In this document: positions 41,608-49,911 of the stretch, one piece after another
Numbering within the stretch: the stretch's first letter is position 1
Layout: each line of letters starts with the position of its first letter
Assembly (NCBI RefSeq): GCF_900119365.1
Contig: NZ_FPJO01000017.1
Location: forward strand, 1,838-65,837
From: Streptomyces atratus
GTDB lineage: Bacteria > Actinomycetota > Actinomycetes > Streptomycetales > Streptomycetaceae
DNA: 64,000 nt
Direction of reading: 5' to 3'
The notes under the pieces: generated by a model
Databases searched by the model: none
What the model saw: the letters and a program-made list of their open reading frames with translations, nothing else
What the model was told of the DNA's origin: nothing
Translations under genes and position numbers: made by a program

Positions 41608-43011
41608 CTACGCCCAGGTGATCAGCCGCTTCGGCTGCTCCAGGATCGCGGCGACGTCCGCCAGGACCTTGGAGCCGAGCTCGCCGTCGACCAGGCGGTG
41701 GTCGAACGACAGGGCCAGCGTGGTGACCTGACGGGGCTTCACCTTGCCCTTGTGGACCCACGGCTGGAGCTTGATCGCACCGACCGCGAGGATCGCGGAC
41801 TCGCCCGGGTTCAGGATCGGCGTGCCCGTGTCGACGCCGAAGACACCGACGTTGGTGATGGTCACCGTGCCGCCCGCCATCGCGGCCGGGGAGGTCTTGC
41901 CGTCCCGGGCCGTGGAAACCAACTCGCCCAGTGCGGCGGCGAGCTGGGGCAGGGTCTTGTCGTGCGCGTCCTTGATGTTCGGCACGATCAGACCGCGCGG
42001 GGTCGCGGCGGCGATGCCCAGGTTCACGTAGTGCTTCTGCACGATCTCCTGGTTGGCCTCGTCCCAGGCGGCGTTGACCTCCGGGTTCCGCTTGATCGCG
42101 ACCAGGAGGGCCTTGGCGATGATCAGGAGCGGGTTGACCCGCACCCCCGCCATGTCCTTGTCCTCCTTGAGCTCCGCCACCAGCTTCATCGTGCGCGTCA
42201 CGTCGACGGTGACGAACTCGGTGACGTGCGGGGCCGTGAAGGCGCTGCCGACCATGGCCTGCGCGATGGCCTTGCGTACGCCCTTGACCGGGATACGGGT
42301 CTCGCGGGCGCCCACCGTGGTGACCACGACCGGAGCCGGGGCCTCCGGAGCGGGGACGGCCTCCGCGGCGACGGGCGCCGGGGCCTGTGCCGGTACGGGC
42401 GCGGCAGCCGCGCGCACGTCCTCGCGGGTGATGATCCCGCCCTCGCCGGTCGGGACGACCGTCGCCAGGTCGATGCCCAGGTCCTTGGCCAGCTTGCGGA
42501 CCGGCGGCTTGGCCAGCGGACGGCTCTCCGGGACCACGGCGCCGTGGCCGTTCATCTCGCCCTGGATCGCCGCCGCGGCGGCCGGGACGGAAGCGGCCGC
42601 ACCCTTGCGGGCCCGCCGCTTGGTCGAGCTCTCGGAGACGCCGTACCCGACCAGGACCGGCTGACGGCCCTTGGGAGCCTCCGGCTCCGACGGTTCCGGT
42701 TCCGCGACCGGCGCGGCGACCGGCGCCGGGGCCGCGTCACCGCTGCCCGGTGCCACGTCCACCGCGATGATCACCTGGCCGACGTCGACGGTCGTGCCCT
42801 CGGGGAAGCGCAGCTCGTGCACCACCCCGTCGAACGGGATCGGCAGCTCCACGGCCGCCTTCGCCGTCTCGACCTCGCAGACGACCTGGCCGTCGGTGAC
42901 GGTGTCGCCGGGCCGGACGTACCACTTGAGGATCTCGGCCTCGGTGAGTCCCTCGCCCACGTCGGGCATCTTGAACTCACGGAAGCGAGCAGCGTTGGAA
43001 GTGTCGGTCAT
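41608..43011 (-). CDS. bkdC2: Branched-chain 2-oxoacid dehydrogenase E2
   Basis: A 467-residue dihydrolipoyl acyltransferase forming the core of the BCDH complex, which makes branched acyl-CoA primers for fatty acids and polyketides. One lipoyl domain (about 10-85; lipoyl Lys about 51 in ETAKAAVE), an Ala/Pro linker, a peripheral-subunit-binding domain (VRKLAKDLGIDLATVVPTG, about 165-200), an Ala/Pro linker, and the catalytic domain ending with FDHRLVDGE (active-site His/Asp). Third gene of the minus-strand E1 alpha-E1 beta-E2 operon. The symbol follows S. coelicolor cluster 2 by remembered synteny. Confidence 0.92.
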   Translation of the reverse strand: MTDTSNAARFREFKMPDVGEGLTEAEILKWYVRPGDTVTDGQVVCEVETAKAAVELPIPFDGVVHELRFPEGTTVDVGQVIIAVDVAPGSGDAAPAPVAAPVAEPEPSEPEAPKGRQPVLVGYGVSESSTKRRARKGAAASVPAAAAAIQGEMNGHGAVVPESRPLAKPPVRKLAKDLGIDLATVVPTGEGGIITREDVRAAAAPVPAQAPAPVAAEAVPAPEAPAPVVVTTVGARETRIPVKGVRKAIAQAMVGSAFTAPHVTEFVTVDVTRTMKLVAELKEDKDMAGVRVNPLLIIAKALLVAIKRNPEVNAAWDEANQEIVQKHYVNLGIAAATPRGLIVPNIKDAHDKTLPQLAAALGELVSTARDGKTSPAAMAGGTVTITNVGVFGVDTGTPILNPGESAILAVGAIKLQPWVHKGKVKPRQVTTLALSFDHRLVDGELGSKVLADVAAILEQPKRLITWA

Positions 43012-43030
43012 CGTTGTCACGTCCCAGTCC

Positions 43031-44011
43031 TCAGTACGCCAGCGAGCGGTCGACGGCGTCGAGCACACGGTCGAGACCCGGCAGGTACTCGTCCTCAAGC
43101 CGCGCCGGCGGGTACGGGGCGTGGTAGCCGCCGACCCTCAGCACCGGTGCTTCCAGGTGGTAGAAGCAGCGCTCGGTGATCCGGGCGGCGATCTCGGCCC
43201 CGGAGCCGTAGAACACCGGCGCCTCGTGGACCACGACGAGCCGGCCGGTCTTCTCGACCGAGGTCTGGATGGCGTCGAAGTCGATCGGGGACATCGAGCG
43301 CAGGTCCAGGACCTCGATCGACTTGCCCTCCTCCTCGGCGGCCGCGGCCGCCTCCAGGCAGACCTTCACCATCGGGCCGTACGCGACGAGCGTGAGGTCG
43401 GTGCCGGTGCGGGCCACCGATGCCTTGTGCAGCGGGCCCGGGATGGAGTCGGTCTCGACCTCGCCCTTGTCCCAGTAGCGGCGCTTCGGCTCGAAGAAGA
43501 TGACCGGGTCGTCGCTCTGGACGGCCTGCTGCATCATCCAGTAGGCGTCGCTCGCGTTCGACGGCGAGACCACCTTCAACCCCGCGACGTGCGCGAACAG
43601 CGCCTCGGGCGACTCGCTGTGGTGCTCGACCGCGCCGATGCCGCCGCCGTACGGGATCCGGATGACGACCGGCAGCTTGATCTTGCCGAGCGCGCGGGCG
43701 TGCATCTTGGCGAGTTGCGTGACGATCTGGTCGTACGCGGGGAAGACGAAACCGTCGAACTGGATCTCCACGACCGGCCGGTAGCCGCGCAGGGCCAGGC
43801 CGATCGCCGTACCGACGATGCCGGACTCGGCGAGCGGGGTGTCGATCACCCGGTCCTCGCCGAAGTCCTTCTGGAGCCCGTCGGTGATCCGGAAGACCCC
43901 GCCGAGCTTGCCGACGTCCTCACCCATGATGAGGACCTTGGGGTCGGTGTCGAGGGCCTTGCGCAGCGACTCGTTGAGAGCCTTCGCAATGGACATCTTT
44001 TCCATGGCCAT
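43031..44011 (-). CDS. bkdB2: Branched-chain 2-oxoacid dehydrogenase E1 beta
   Basis: A 326-residue E1 beta subunit that pairs with E1 alpha to form the thiamine-diphosphate active site. Characteristic blocks: KVLIMGEDVGKLGGVFRIT, the TPP-contacting Glu in DTPLAESGIVG, RIPYGGGIGAVEHHSES, and the C-terminal VVVHEAPVFYGSGAEIAA. The start follows GGAGAGCAAGTAGCC only 2 bases after the E1 alpha stop, so translation is probably coupled. Confidence 0.95.
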   Translation of the reverse strand: MAMEKMSIAKALNESLRKALDTDPKVLIMGEDVGKLGGVFRITDGLQKDFGEDRVIDTPLAESGIVGTAIGLALRGYRPVVEIQFDGFVFPAYDQIVTQLAKMHARALGKIKLPVVIRIPYGGGIGAVEHHSESPEALFAHVAGLKVVSPSNASDAYWMMQQAVQSDDPVIFFEPKRRYWDKGEVETDSIPGPLHKASVARTGTDLTLVAYGPMVKVCLEAAAAAEEEGKSIEVLDLRSMSPIDFDAIQTSVEKTGRLVVVHEAPVFYGSGAEIAARITERCFYHLEAPVLRVGGYHAPYPPARLEDEYLPGLDRVLDAVDRSLAY

Positions 44012-44013
44012 GG

Positions 44014-45219
44014 CTACTTGCTCTCCTCGGCGGTGTCTGCGAACGATGCCTGGTAGGCGGCGAACTGGGCGCGCTCCTCGTCGACGAGCGGGTTCCCGTC
44101 GGCGTAGACGTGGTCGAAGATCGCCATCGGGTCCGGGTCGGGCATCGCCCGTACCGCTTCACGCACCCGCTTGCCGAGGGCCTCGCTCTCCTCGTCCAGC
44201 GCGGTGAAGAACGCCTCGTCGGCGGCGCCCTCCTTCTCCAGGTACGCGCGCAGCCGCAGGATCGGGTCCTTGGCCTCCCACGAGGCCCGCTCCTCGTCCG
44301 CCCGGTACTTCGTCGGGTCGTCGGAGGTGGTGTGCGCGCCCATCCGGTAGGTGAACGCCTCGACGAGGGTGGGACCCTCGCCCCGGCGGGCCCGCTCCAG
44401 CGCCGACCTGGTGACGGCCAGGCAGGCGAGTACGTCGTTGCCGTCGACCCGGACACCGGGGAAGCCGAAGCCCTGCGCGCGCTGGTAGAGCGGGACGCGG
44501 GTCTGCTTCTCGGTCGGCTCGGAGATCGCCCACTGGTTGTTCTGGCAGAAGAAGACGACCGGGGCGTTGTAGACCGCGGAGAAGGTGAAGGCCTCGGCGA
44601 CGTCCCCCTGGCTGGAGGCGCCGTCACCGAAGTACGCGATCACGGCCGAGTCCGCGCCGTCCTTGGCGACGCCCATGGCGTAGCCGGTGGCGTGCAGGGT
44701 CTGCGAGCCGATGACGATCGTGTACAGGTGGAAGTTGTTGCTGTTCGGGTCCCAGCCGCCGTGGTTCACGCCGCGGAACATCCCGAGCAGATTGGTCGGG
44801 TCGACCCCACGGCACCAGGCGACGCCGTGCTCGCGGTACGTCGGGAAGACGTAGTCGTCGTCGCGCAGCGCCCGGCCGGAGCCGATCTGGGCGGCCTCCT
44901 GGCCGAGCAGCGACGCCCACAGGCCCAGCTCGCCCTGGCGCTGGAGGGCGGTGGCCTCGGCGTCGAAGCGGCGGGTCAGGACCATGTCCCGGTACAGACC
45001 GCGCAGCTCGTCCGCGGTCAGGTCGATCGAATAGTCCGGATGCTCCACGCGCTCGCCCTCGGGCGTCAGCAGCTGTACGAGCTCGGGCTCGGAACTCTGT
45101 GGCGTCTTCGCGGACGTCTTCGCGGTCGTCTTCGCGGTCGTCTTCGCGGTCGTTTTCACGGCGCTGGTCCGCTTGCTGCTGCGTCGCGGTTTGCGCGCGG
45201 CAGTGCTCTCCACGGTCAC
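44014..45219 (-). CDS. bkdA2: Branched-chain 2-oxoacid dehydrogenase E1 alpha
   Basis: A 401-residue E1 alpha subunit. The TPP-binding motif starts at FGDGASSQGDVAEAF and ends at FFCQNNQWAIS. GTG 45219 has GGAGGA 8 bases upstream; upstream open frame to 45465 is rejected as it reads through promoter DNA. The N-terminus has an unusual Lys/Thr/Ala repeat (KTTAKTTAKTTAKTSAKT, about 23-42) made by a 12-bp tandem repeat, absent from typical E1 alpha proteins and probably disordered. First gene of the bkd operon. Confidence 0.95.
   Translation of the reverse strand: MTVESTAARKPRRSSKRTSAVKTTAKTTAKTTAKTSAKTPQSSEPELVQLLTPEGERVEHPDYSIDLTADELRGLYRDMVLTRRFDAEATALQRQGELGLWASLLGQEAAQIGSGRALRDDDYVFPTYREHGVAWCRGVDPTNLLGMFRGVNHGGWDPNSNNFHLYTIVIGSQTLHATGYAMGVAKDGADSAVIAYFGDGASSQGDVAEAFTFSAVYNAPVVFFCQNNQWAISEPTEKQTRVPLYQRAQGFGFPGVRVDGNDVLACLAVTRSALERARRGEGPTLVEAFTYRMGAHTTSDDPTKYRADEERASWEAKDPILRLRAYLEKEGAADEAFFTALDEESEALGKRVREAVRAMPDPDPMAIFDHVYADGNPLVDEERAQFAAYQASFADTAEESK
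45104..45163 (-). repeat. 12-bp tandem repeat in bkdA2 5' end
   Basis: Five tandem units of GTCTTCGCGGTC or variants (plus-strand reading) encode the Lys-Thr-Thr/Ser-Ala-Lys-Thr tail of E1 alpha. Confidence 0.85.
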
Positions 45220-45544
45220 GTGCGTGCTCCTCCGTCGGTCCGGCCCCCGGGGTCTGCCGGGAAGCCAGTGCGGCTCGCCTGTGTCCGTACCCGTGCACGG
45301 GGTGGGTGCCGCTCGGTCCGGGAACAGGCGTGACAGGTGCCCCGGCGAGCGCCCTGCCAAAAGCACGTTACCCAGTACGCCGCATAACTGCGAAACCCTA
45401 TCTGACCTGCGATTTTGCTTGGATTTCCAAGTAAATCGAAAAAGTCGGGAACTCTCGCTGGTCACAGCACTGGTAACAGCCTCGCAGGCCGCCGGAACAA
45501 CGGCACGTTATCCCGCCGTTCGGCGGCAGGGAAGAGGCGAGTGT
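45220..45544. other. 325-base divergent promoter region (bkdA2 / response regulator)
   Basis: No gene seen. The region must hold the minus-strand bkd promoter and the plus-strand promoter of the NarL-type regulator. It contains an AT-rich dyad at 45411-45437. Confidence 0.55.
45411..45437. promoter_or_regulatory. Nested dyad, possible Lrp/AsnC (BkdR) operator
   Basis: GATTT-TG-CTTGG-ATTT-CCAAG-TA-AATC: perfect inner arms CTTGG/CCAAG and outer arms GATT/AATC in an otherwise GC-rich region. Lrp-type regulators bind such AT-rich partial dyads, and a BkdR of that family controls bkd genes in other bacteria. Confidence 0.4.
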
Positions 45545-46219
45545 GTGAGACTGCGTTTTGTGCGCGAACAAGGAAAAATCACCGTTTTCCTGTTGGACGA
45601 CCACGAAGTCGTCCGACGCGGAGTCCATGAATTGCTCTCGTCCGAGGACGACATCGAGGTCGTCGGCGAGGCCGGCACCGCGGCCGACGCCCTGGTCCGC
45701 ATCCCCGCGACCCGGCCCGATGTGGCGGTGCTCGACGTACGGCTGCCGGACGGGAGCGGGGTGGAGGTCTGCCGGGAGGTCCGCTCAAGGGACGAGAACG
45801 TCAAATGCCTGATGCTCACCTCGTACGCCGACGACGAGGCGCTCTTCGACGCGATCATGGCCGGCGCGTCGGGTTATGTGCTGAAGGCGATCCGGGGCAA
45901 CGAACTGCTGAACGCGGTACGCGACGTGGCGGCCGGGAAGTCGCTGCTGGACCCGGTGGCGACCGCCCGGGTGCTGGAGCGGCTGCGCAACGGCAAGAAG
46001 GGCCGGGGCGAGGACAAGCTCGCCGGTCTCACCGACCAGGAGCGCAAGATCCTCGACCTGATCGGCGAGGGGCTGACGAACCGGGTGATCGGCGAGCGGC
46101 TGCACCTCGCCGAGAAGACGATCAAGAACTACGTCTCCAGTCTGCTCTCCAAGCTGGGCATGGAGCGGCGTTCGCAGGCTGCCGCGTACGTGGCCAGGCT
46201 GCAGGCGGAGAAGCGCTGA
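45545..46219 (+). CDS. NarL/FixJ-type response regulator, DevR/DosR-like
   Basis: A 224-residue orphan regulator (no kinase in the window). The receiver starts ITVFLLDDHEVVRRGV, has phospho-acceptor Asp about 64 (AVLDVRLPDGSG), then MLTSYADDEALFDAIMAGASGYVLK; a LuxR-type HTH follows (LTDQERKILDLIGEGLTNRVIGERLHLAEKTIKNYVSSLLSKLGM, about 160-204). These blocks are close to mycobacterial DosR/DevR. GTG 45545 follows GGGAAGAGG. A DosR-like box lies 67 bases beyond its stop, in front of the PPOX gene, which it may regulate. Its S. coelicolor counterpart is, I believe, SCO3818. Confidence 0.9.
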   Translation: MRLRFVREQGKITVFLLDDHEVVRRGVHELLSSEDDIEVVGEAGTAADALVRIPATRPDVAVLDVRLPDGSGVEVCREVRSRDENVKCLMLTSYADDEALFDAIMAGASGYVLKAIRGNELLNAVRDVAAGKSLLDPVATARVLERLRNGKKGRGEDKLAGLTDQERKILDLIGEGLTNRVIGERLHLAEKTIKNYVSSLLSKLGMERRSQAAAYVARLQAEKR

Positions 46220-46248
46220 GCGCCGCACCCGGGCGACCGGGACGGCGC
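46220..46248. terminator. Hairpin after response regulator
   Basis: GCGCCG and CGGCGC arms with inner CCGG/CCGG pairing form a hairpin that begins within the stop codon of the regulator gene. Confidence 0.5.
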
Positions 46249-46285
46249 GGGAGCGGGCCGGAAGGGGCAGCGCGCCCCGGCGTTC

Positions 46286-46305
46286 TTCGGGACTTTGGTC
46301 CCGGA
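46286..46305 (+). promoter_or_regulatory. DosR/DevR-type box
   Basis: TTCGGGACTTTGGTCCCGGA matches 18 of 20 positions of the mycobacterial DosR box TTSGGGACTWWAGTCCCSAA, including the whole GGGAC...GTCCC core. It lies 56 bases before the PPOX-fold gene and 67 bases after a DosR-like regulator gene. Confidence 0.75.
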
Positions 46306-46361
46306 GCAACCGGGGCTGCGGCCTCTTTCTGTGACCTCGCCGGTGACGGAGAGTGGAGGTC

Positions 46362-46805
46362 ATGTCCTCCGAGGAACTCCAGGCGATCGAACTGCTCGGC
46401 CGCGTCCGGTACGGCCGGCTGGCGACGAGCATGCGGGCCCTCCCGTTTCTGTCGGTGGCCCGCCACGTCGTGATCGACGGTCGCGTGGTCCTGCGGATGC
46501 ACAGCGGTTTCGGGTACCACAACGCGTGCGACGGCACAGTCGTGGCGTACGGCGCGGACAACTTCAGCACCGCCGGTCCGGGCGGCGCCGGTCCGGGGGG
46601 CGACGGCGATCTGTGGGCCGTGCAGTTCACCGGCACCGCCGAGATCGTGCACCCGGCGCCCGGCCAGCGCGAACTCTTCGGCGTCGGTCCCGCCCGGGTG
46701 AACGGCGAGCCCTTCGACCCGGCGTACCTCGGGCTCGAACCGCACTTCGTCTCCGTGCACACTCTGGGCTTCGACGCAAGTCAGCCGATCAGCAACACAG
46801 CGTGA
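46362..46805 (+). CDS. Pyridoxamine 5'-phosphate oxidase-fold protein
   Basis: A 147-residue split-barrel flavin/F420-type protein (PPOX family): SSEELQAIELLGRVRYGRLATSMRALPFLSVARHVVIDGRVVLRMHSGFG at the N-terminus and WAVQFTGTAEIV later, with a Gly-rich loop (GPGGAGPGGDG) in between. Small proteins like this are frequent in hypoxia/dormancy regulons. Start: ATG 46362 has GGAG 10 bases upstream; GTG 46353 is possible. Cofactor (FMN, F420 or haem) cannot be told from sequence. Confidence 0.85.
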   Translation: MSSEELQAIELLGRVRYGRLATSMRALPFLSVARHVVIDGRVVLRMHSGFGYHNACDGTVVAYGADNFSTAGPGGAGPGGDGDLWAVQFTGTAEIVHPAPGQRELFGVGPARVNGEPFDPAYLGLEPHFVSVHTLGFDASQPISNTA

Positions 46806-46820
46806 TCTAACATCTGGTGA

Positions 46821-47960
46821 GTGCCGCGCTCATTTGTCACCCTTCCGCCCGTTCCATCGGCCGGTGAGGTGCTGTTCCCGCCCGTGCCCGCTCCGCCCGT
46901 GTCCCCGGTGGACAAGGTGCTCCTCCCGTCCGTGCCACGGCAGCCGCCGGTGCCTCCGGTGAACGAGGTGCTGCGCCACTATCCGGACACCGGTGAACCC
47001 CTGAGCTGCAAGCCCATCACCCAGGGCCTGCTCAACCACGGCTACCGCGTCTCCACCACCCGCGGCTCCTACTTCCTCAAGCACCATCTCGACGACTCCA
47101 CCGGCGACCGCGCCACGATCGTCCGCCAGCACCGCGCCACCCAGCGGCTCCAGTCGCTGGGCGTGCCCGTCGCCCCGCCCGTGCAGGACACCGAGGGCGA
47201 CACGGTCACCGAGATCGGCGGCCGGTGCTACGCCCTGCACCCGTGGGTGGACGGGCTGCACCGGGCGGGCGCCCAGCTCAGCACCGCCCAGTCGGAGCGG
47301 CTCGGGGCGCTGCTCGGGGCGGTGCACACCGGGCTCGAACAGGTCATGGGGTCGGGCACCGGGCTCGCGCACCGGTCCTGCGGCTACCGGAGCGCCGACC
47401 CGGGCGACACCTTCGCACTCATCGACGACCTGCTGACGGCCGCGCGCGGGCGCCACCGGCGGGACTGCTTCGACGAGTTGGCCGAGCACCGCCTGCTGGA
47501 GCGGCGCACCCTGCTGGAACGTCACGCCGACCGCAGGCCCCCGACGCCCGGCGCCCCGGCCACCGGCTGGGTGCACGGCGACTTCCACCCGCTGAACGTC
47601 CTGTACCGGGGCGCGGACCCGGTCGCGATCCTCGACTGGGACCGGCTGGGGGTCCAACCGAGGGCGGAGGAGGCGGTACGGGCCGCGGCGATCTTCTTCG
47701 TACTGCCGGTCGGGGAGCTGGAGCTGAAGAAGGTACGGGCGTACGCGCGGGCCTACCGGCGGGCGGCCGGGGCGGGGGCGACGGAACTGGCCGCCGCGGT
47801 GCACCGGGTGTGGTGGGAACGGCTCAACGACTTCTGGATACTGCGCTGGCGGTACTGCCTGGACGACCGAAGGGCCGACCCGCAGTTCCCTGCGGTGTCG
47901 GCCCTGGCGGTCTGGTGGACGCGCGAGTACGAGACGGTGCGCGAGGCGTTCACGGGGTGA
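46821..47960 (+). CDS. APH-fold phosphotransferase
   Basis: A 379-residue protein with an aminoglycoside phosphotransferase/choline kinase-like catalytic domain: catalytic loop WVHGDFHPLNVLY (Asp about 256) and metal-binding AILDWDRLGV. Before it is a Pro-rich N-terminal segment (about 1-50) containing the repeat PPV(S/P)PV(D/N)(K/E)VL three times, which is unusual for the family. The substrate is unknown and nothing suggests drug resistance. It starts 15 bases after the PPOX gene and may be co-transcribed. Confidence 0.85.
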   Translation: MPRSFVTLPPVPSAGEVLFPPVPAPPVSPVDKVLLPSVPRQPPVPPVNEVLRHYPDTGEPLSCKPITQGLLNHGYRVSTTRGSYFLKHHLDDSTGDRATIVRQHRATQRLQSLGVPVAPPVQDTEGDTVTEIGGRCYALHPWVDGLHRAGAQLSTAQSERLGALLGAVHTGLEQVMGSGTGLAHRSCGYRSADPGDTFALIDDLLTAARGRHRRDCFDELAEHRLLERRTLLERHADRRPPTPGAPATGWVHGDFHPLNVLYRGADPVAILDWDRLGVQPRAEEAVRAAAIFFVLPVGELELKKVRAYARAYRRAAGAGATELAAAVHRVWWERLNDFWILRWRYCLDDRRADPQFPAVSALAVWWTREYETVREAFTG

Positions 47961-47991
47961 TTCCGCCCGTGAACGTCCGGGTCAGCACGGG

Positions 47992-49617
47992 CTAGGGGGT
48001 GGTACCCGTACTGGCCCCGGTCGCCGCGGACGTACCGGTGGTGGCACCACCGTCGGCCGCACCCGAACCGCCATCGGCCCCACCCGTACCACCGTCGGCC
48101 CCACCCGTACCGCCATCGGCCCCACCCGTACCACCGTCGGCCCCACCCGTACCACCGTCGGCCCCACCCGTACCGCCATCGGCCGCACCCGTGCCGCCGT
48201 CGGCCGTACCGGTGGTCGGCCCGGACGGTTCGGTCGACGGGGGTACGGACGGCTGGCTCGGGGCCGTCGACGGGGGGTAGGTCCGCGGCGGCGGGGGGTC
48301 CTGCTGGTTGCCGGTGGAGTTCTCCGGCACCTGGGTCTGCTCGCTCTCCTCATCGCGCGGCCCGGACGAACTCTTCTTCGGGGACGGCGAACTGGAGACC
48401 TTGTCGGGCTTCTTCTCGTGCTTCGAGCCGGTGCCCTGCGCGGCGTTGACCGCGATGGCGACGCCCGCCCCGATGGCGATCAGCGCGAGCACGACGAACA
48501 GCCACAGCTTGCCTCGGCCGCCACCGCCCTGGTGCCCGCCCTCGTAGCCGCCGTCGTCGGGGTTCATCGGCGGCAGGATCGGGCCCTGCGAGGTGTCCCC
48601 GTGCGGCGGGTGCCCCATCGCCATCGTGGCCCCGGCGACGCCCATGGCCGGGGTGTGCCCGCCCTCGTGCATCGCGACCGGGCCGGTGTTCCACGTACCG
48701 GTGTGGCCGCCCTGCACCTGAAGCATCTGGAGGCTGTACTGGACCAGGCCGCGCATCTCCTCGGCGCTCTGGAACCGGTCGTCCGGGTCCTTCGCGAGGG
48801 AGCGCATGACCAGCCCGTCCAGCTCCGGCGGCACCGCGTCCAGGACCCCGGACGGCGGGACCGGAATGTCCTGCACGTGCTGGTACACGACGGACAGCGG
48901 CGTCTCGCCTGTGAACGGGGGCCGCAGCGCCAGGAGTTCGTACAGCAGGCAGCCGGTGGCGTAGAGGTCGGAGCGATGATCGACGGCCTTGCCCAGCGCC
49001 TGCTCGGGGGAGAGGTACTGCGGCGTGCCCATGACCATGCCGGTCTGGGTCATCGTCGACTGCGCGCCGTGCAGCGCACGCGCGATGCCGAAGTCCATCA
49101 CCTTGACCGCACCGGAGTTGGTGATGATCACGTTGGCCGGCTTGATGTCGCGGTGCACGATGCCGTGCTGGTGCGAGTACGCCAGCGCTTCGAGCACGCC
49201 GGAGACGATGATCAGGGCCTGCTCGGGCGGCGGGGGCTCGGCGCTGATCAGCAGATCGCGGATGGTGCGGCCCTCGACCAGCTCCATCACGATGTAGGGG
49301 ACAGTCGCCCCGCCCACGATGTCCTCGCCGGAGTCGTACACGGCGACGATCGCGTGATGGTTGAGCCCGGCGACCGACTGCGCCTCGCGCGTGAACCGGG
49401 CCTTGGAGACGGGGTCCTCGGCGAGATCGGAGCGCAGGAGCTTCACCGCGACGGTACGCCCGAGTCTGACGTCCTCGGCCGCGAAAACCTCCGCCATACC
49501 GCCCCGGCCGAGGCGATGGGTCATCCGGTAACGTCCGTCACCGACAACACCACCGATGCCCCAGGAGTCGGTGCCATCCGAAACTCCGCCGCCGTTTGCT
49601 TCGGAATCGGGTGCCAT
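47992..49617 (-). CDS. Ser/Thr protein kinase with Gly-Ala-Asp repeat tail
   Basis: A 541-residue transmembrane Hanks-type kinase: Gly loop LGRGGMAEVF, Lys59 (VAVKLLR), catalytic loop HRDIKPAN, DFGIAR, APE-equivalent LSPEQA (about 30-290); juxtamembrane Gly/His/Met-rich linker; one membrane helix (about 372-392); then an extracellular Ser/Pro segment and a repeat of GGTGGAD (about eight copies). There is no PASTA domain. Divergent from a second kinase at 49912 with 294 bases between starts. Confidence 0.93.
   Translation of the reverse strand: MAPDSEANGGGVSDGTDSWGIGGVVGDGRYRMTHRLGRGGMAEVFAAEDVRLGRTVAVKLLRSDLAEDPVSKARFTREAQSVAGLNHHAIVAVYDSGEDIVGGATVPYIVMELVEGRTIRDLLISAEPPPPEQALIIVSGVLEALAYSHQHGIVHRDIKPANVIITNSGAVKVMDFGIARALHGAQSTMTQTGMVMGTPQYLSPEQALGKAVDHRSDLYATGCLLYELLALRPPFTGETPLSVVYQHVQDIPVPPSGVLDAVPPELDGLVMRSLAKDPDDRFQSAEEMRGLVQYSLQMLQVQGGHTGTWNTGPVAMHEGGHTPAMGVAGATMAMGHPPHGDTSQGPILPPMNPDDGGYEGGHQGGGGRGKLWLFVVLALIAIGAGVAIAVNAAQGTGSKHEKKPDKVSSSPSPKKSSSGPRDEESEQTQVPENSTGNQQDPPPPRTYPPSTAPSQPSVPPSTEPSGPTTGTADGGTGAADGGTGGADGGTGGADGGTGGADGGTGGADGGTGGADGGSGAADGGATTGTSAATGASTGTTP
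48050..48207 (-). repeat. 21-bp tandem repeat encoding GGTGGAD
   Basis: About eight imperfect tandem copies of a 21-base unit (CCCGTACCACCGTCGGCCCC on the plus strand) form the extracellular tail of the kinase. It stays in frame, so copy-number changes would vary tail length. Confidence 0.85.
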
Positions 49618-49911
49618 CAGTCCTCGCCGTCGTATCTGTCCGCGCGTCCGCGGGTTCTCACGGTGTCTAGCTGCATTGCCACGTCACGCTACAGCCTCTT
49701 CCGGACACACCGTTCCCGGGAGGGACCGGTTACCCAACTGCCCGGCGTGCCGTCCACGCAAATTTGATGCGGGTCCTGTAACGCTTCCGAGACGCTTCTT
49801 GTGCGTAGGGTCACGGAACGGGCACCTGGCTTGACGTGTCGTACCCCTCGGGCAGACTTGGCGCGTAATAGGGATGATCGCGTGAGTCGCGCGCCGAGGG
49901 GGAAGCAAGTC

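Noticed and set aside
44014..45465. E1 alpha starting at 45465
   Set aside because: Would include promoter-like AT-rich DNA and no homology; GTG 45219 has GGAGGA upstream.
46821..47960. Aminoglycoside resistance gene
   Set aside because: APH fold alone does not indicate drug modification; the context is a stress-type locus and the motifs are shared with many small-molecule kinases.
48050..48207. Possible CRISPR-like array
   Set aside because: 21-bp units are tandem without spacers and in frame with a kinase tail.
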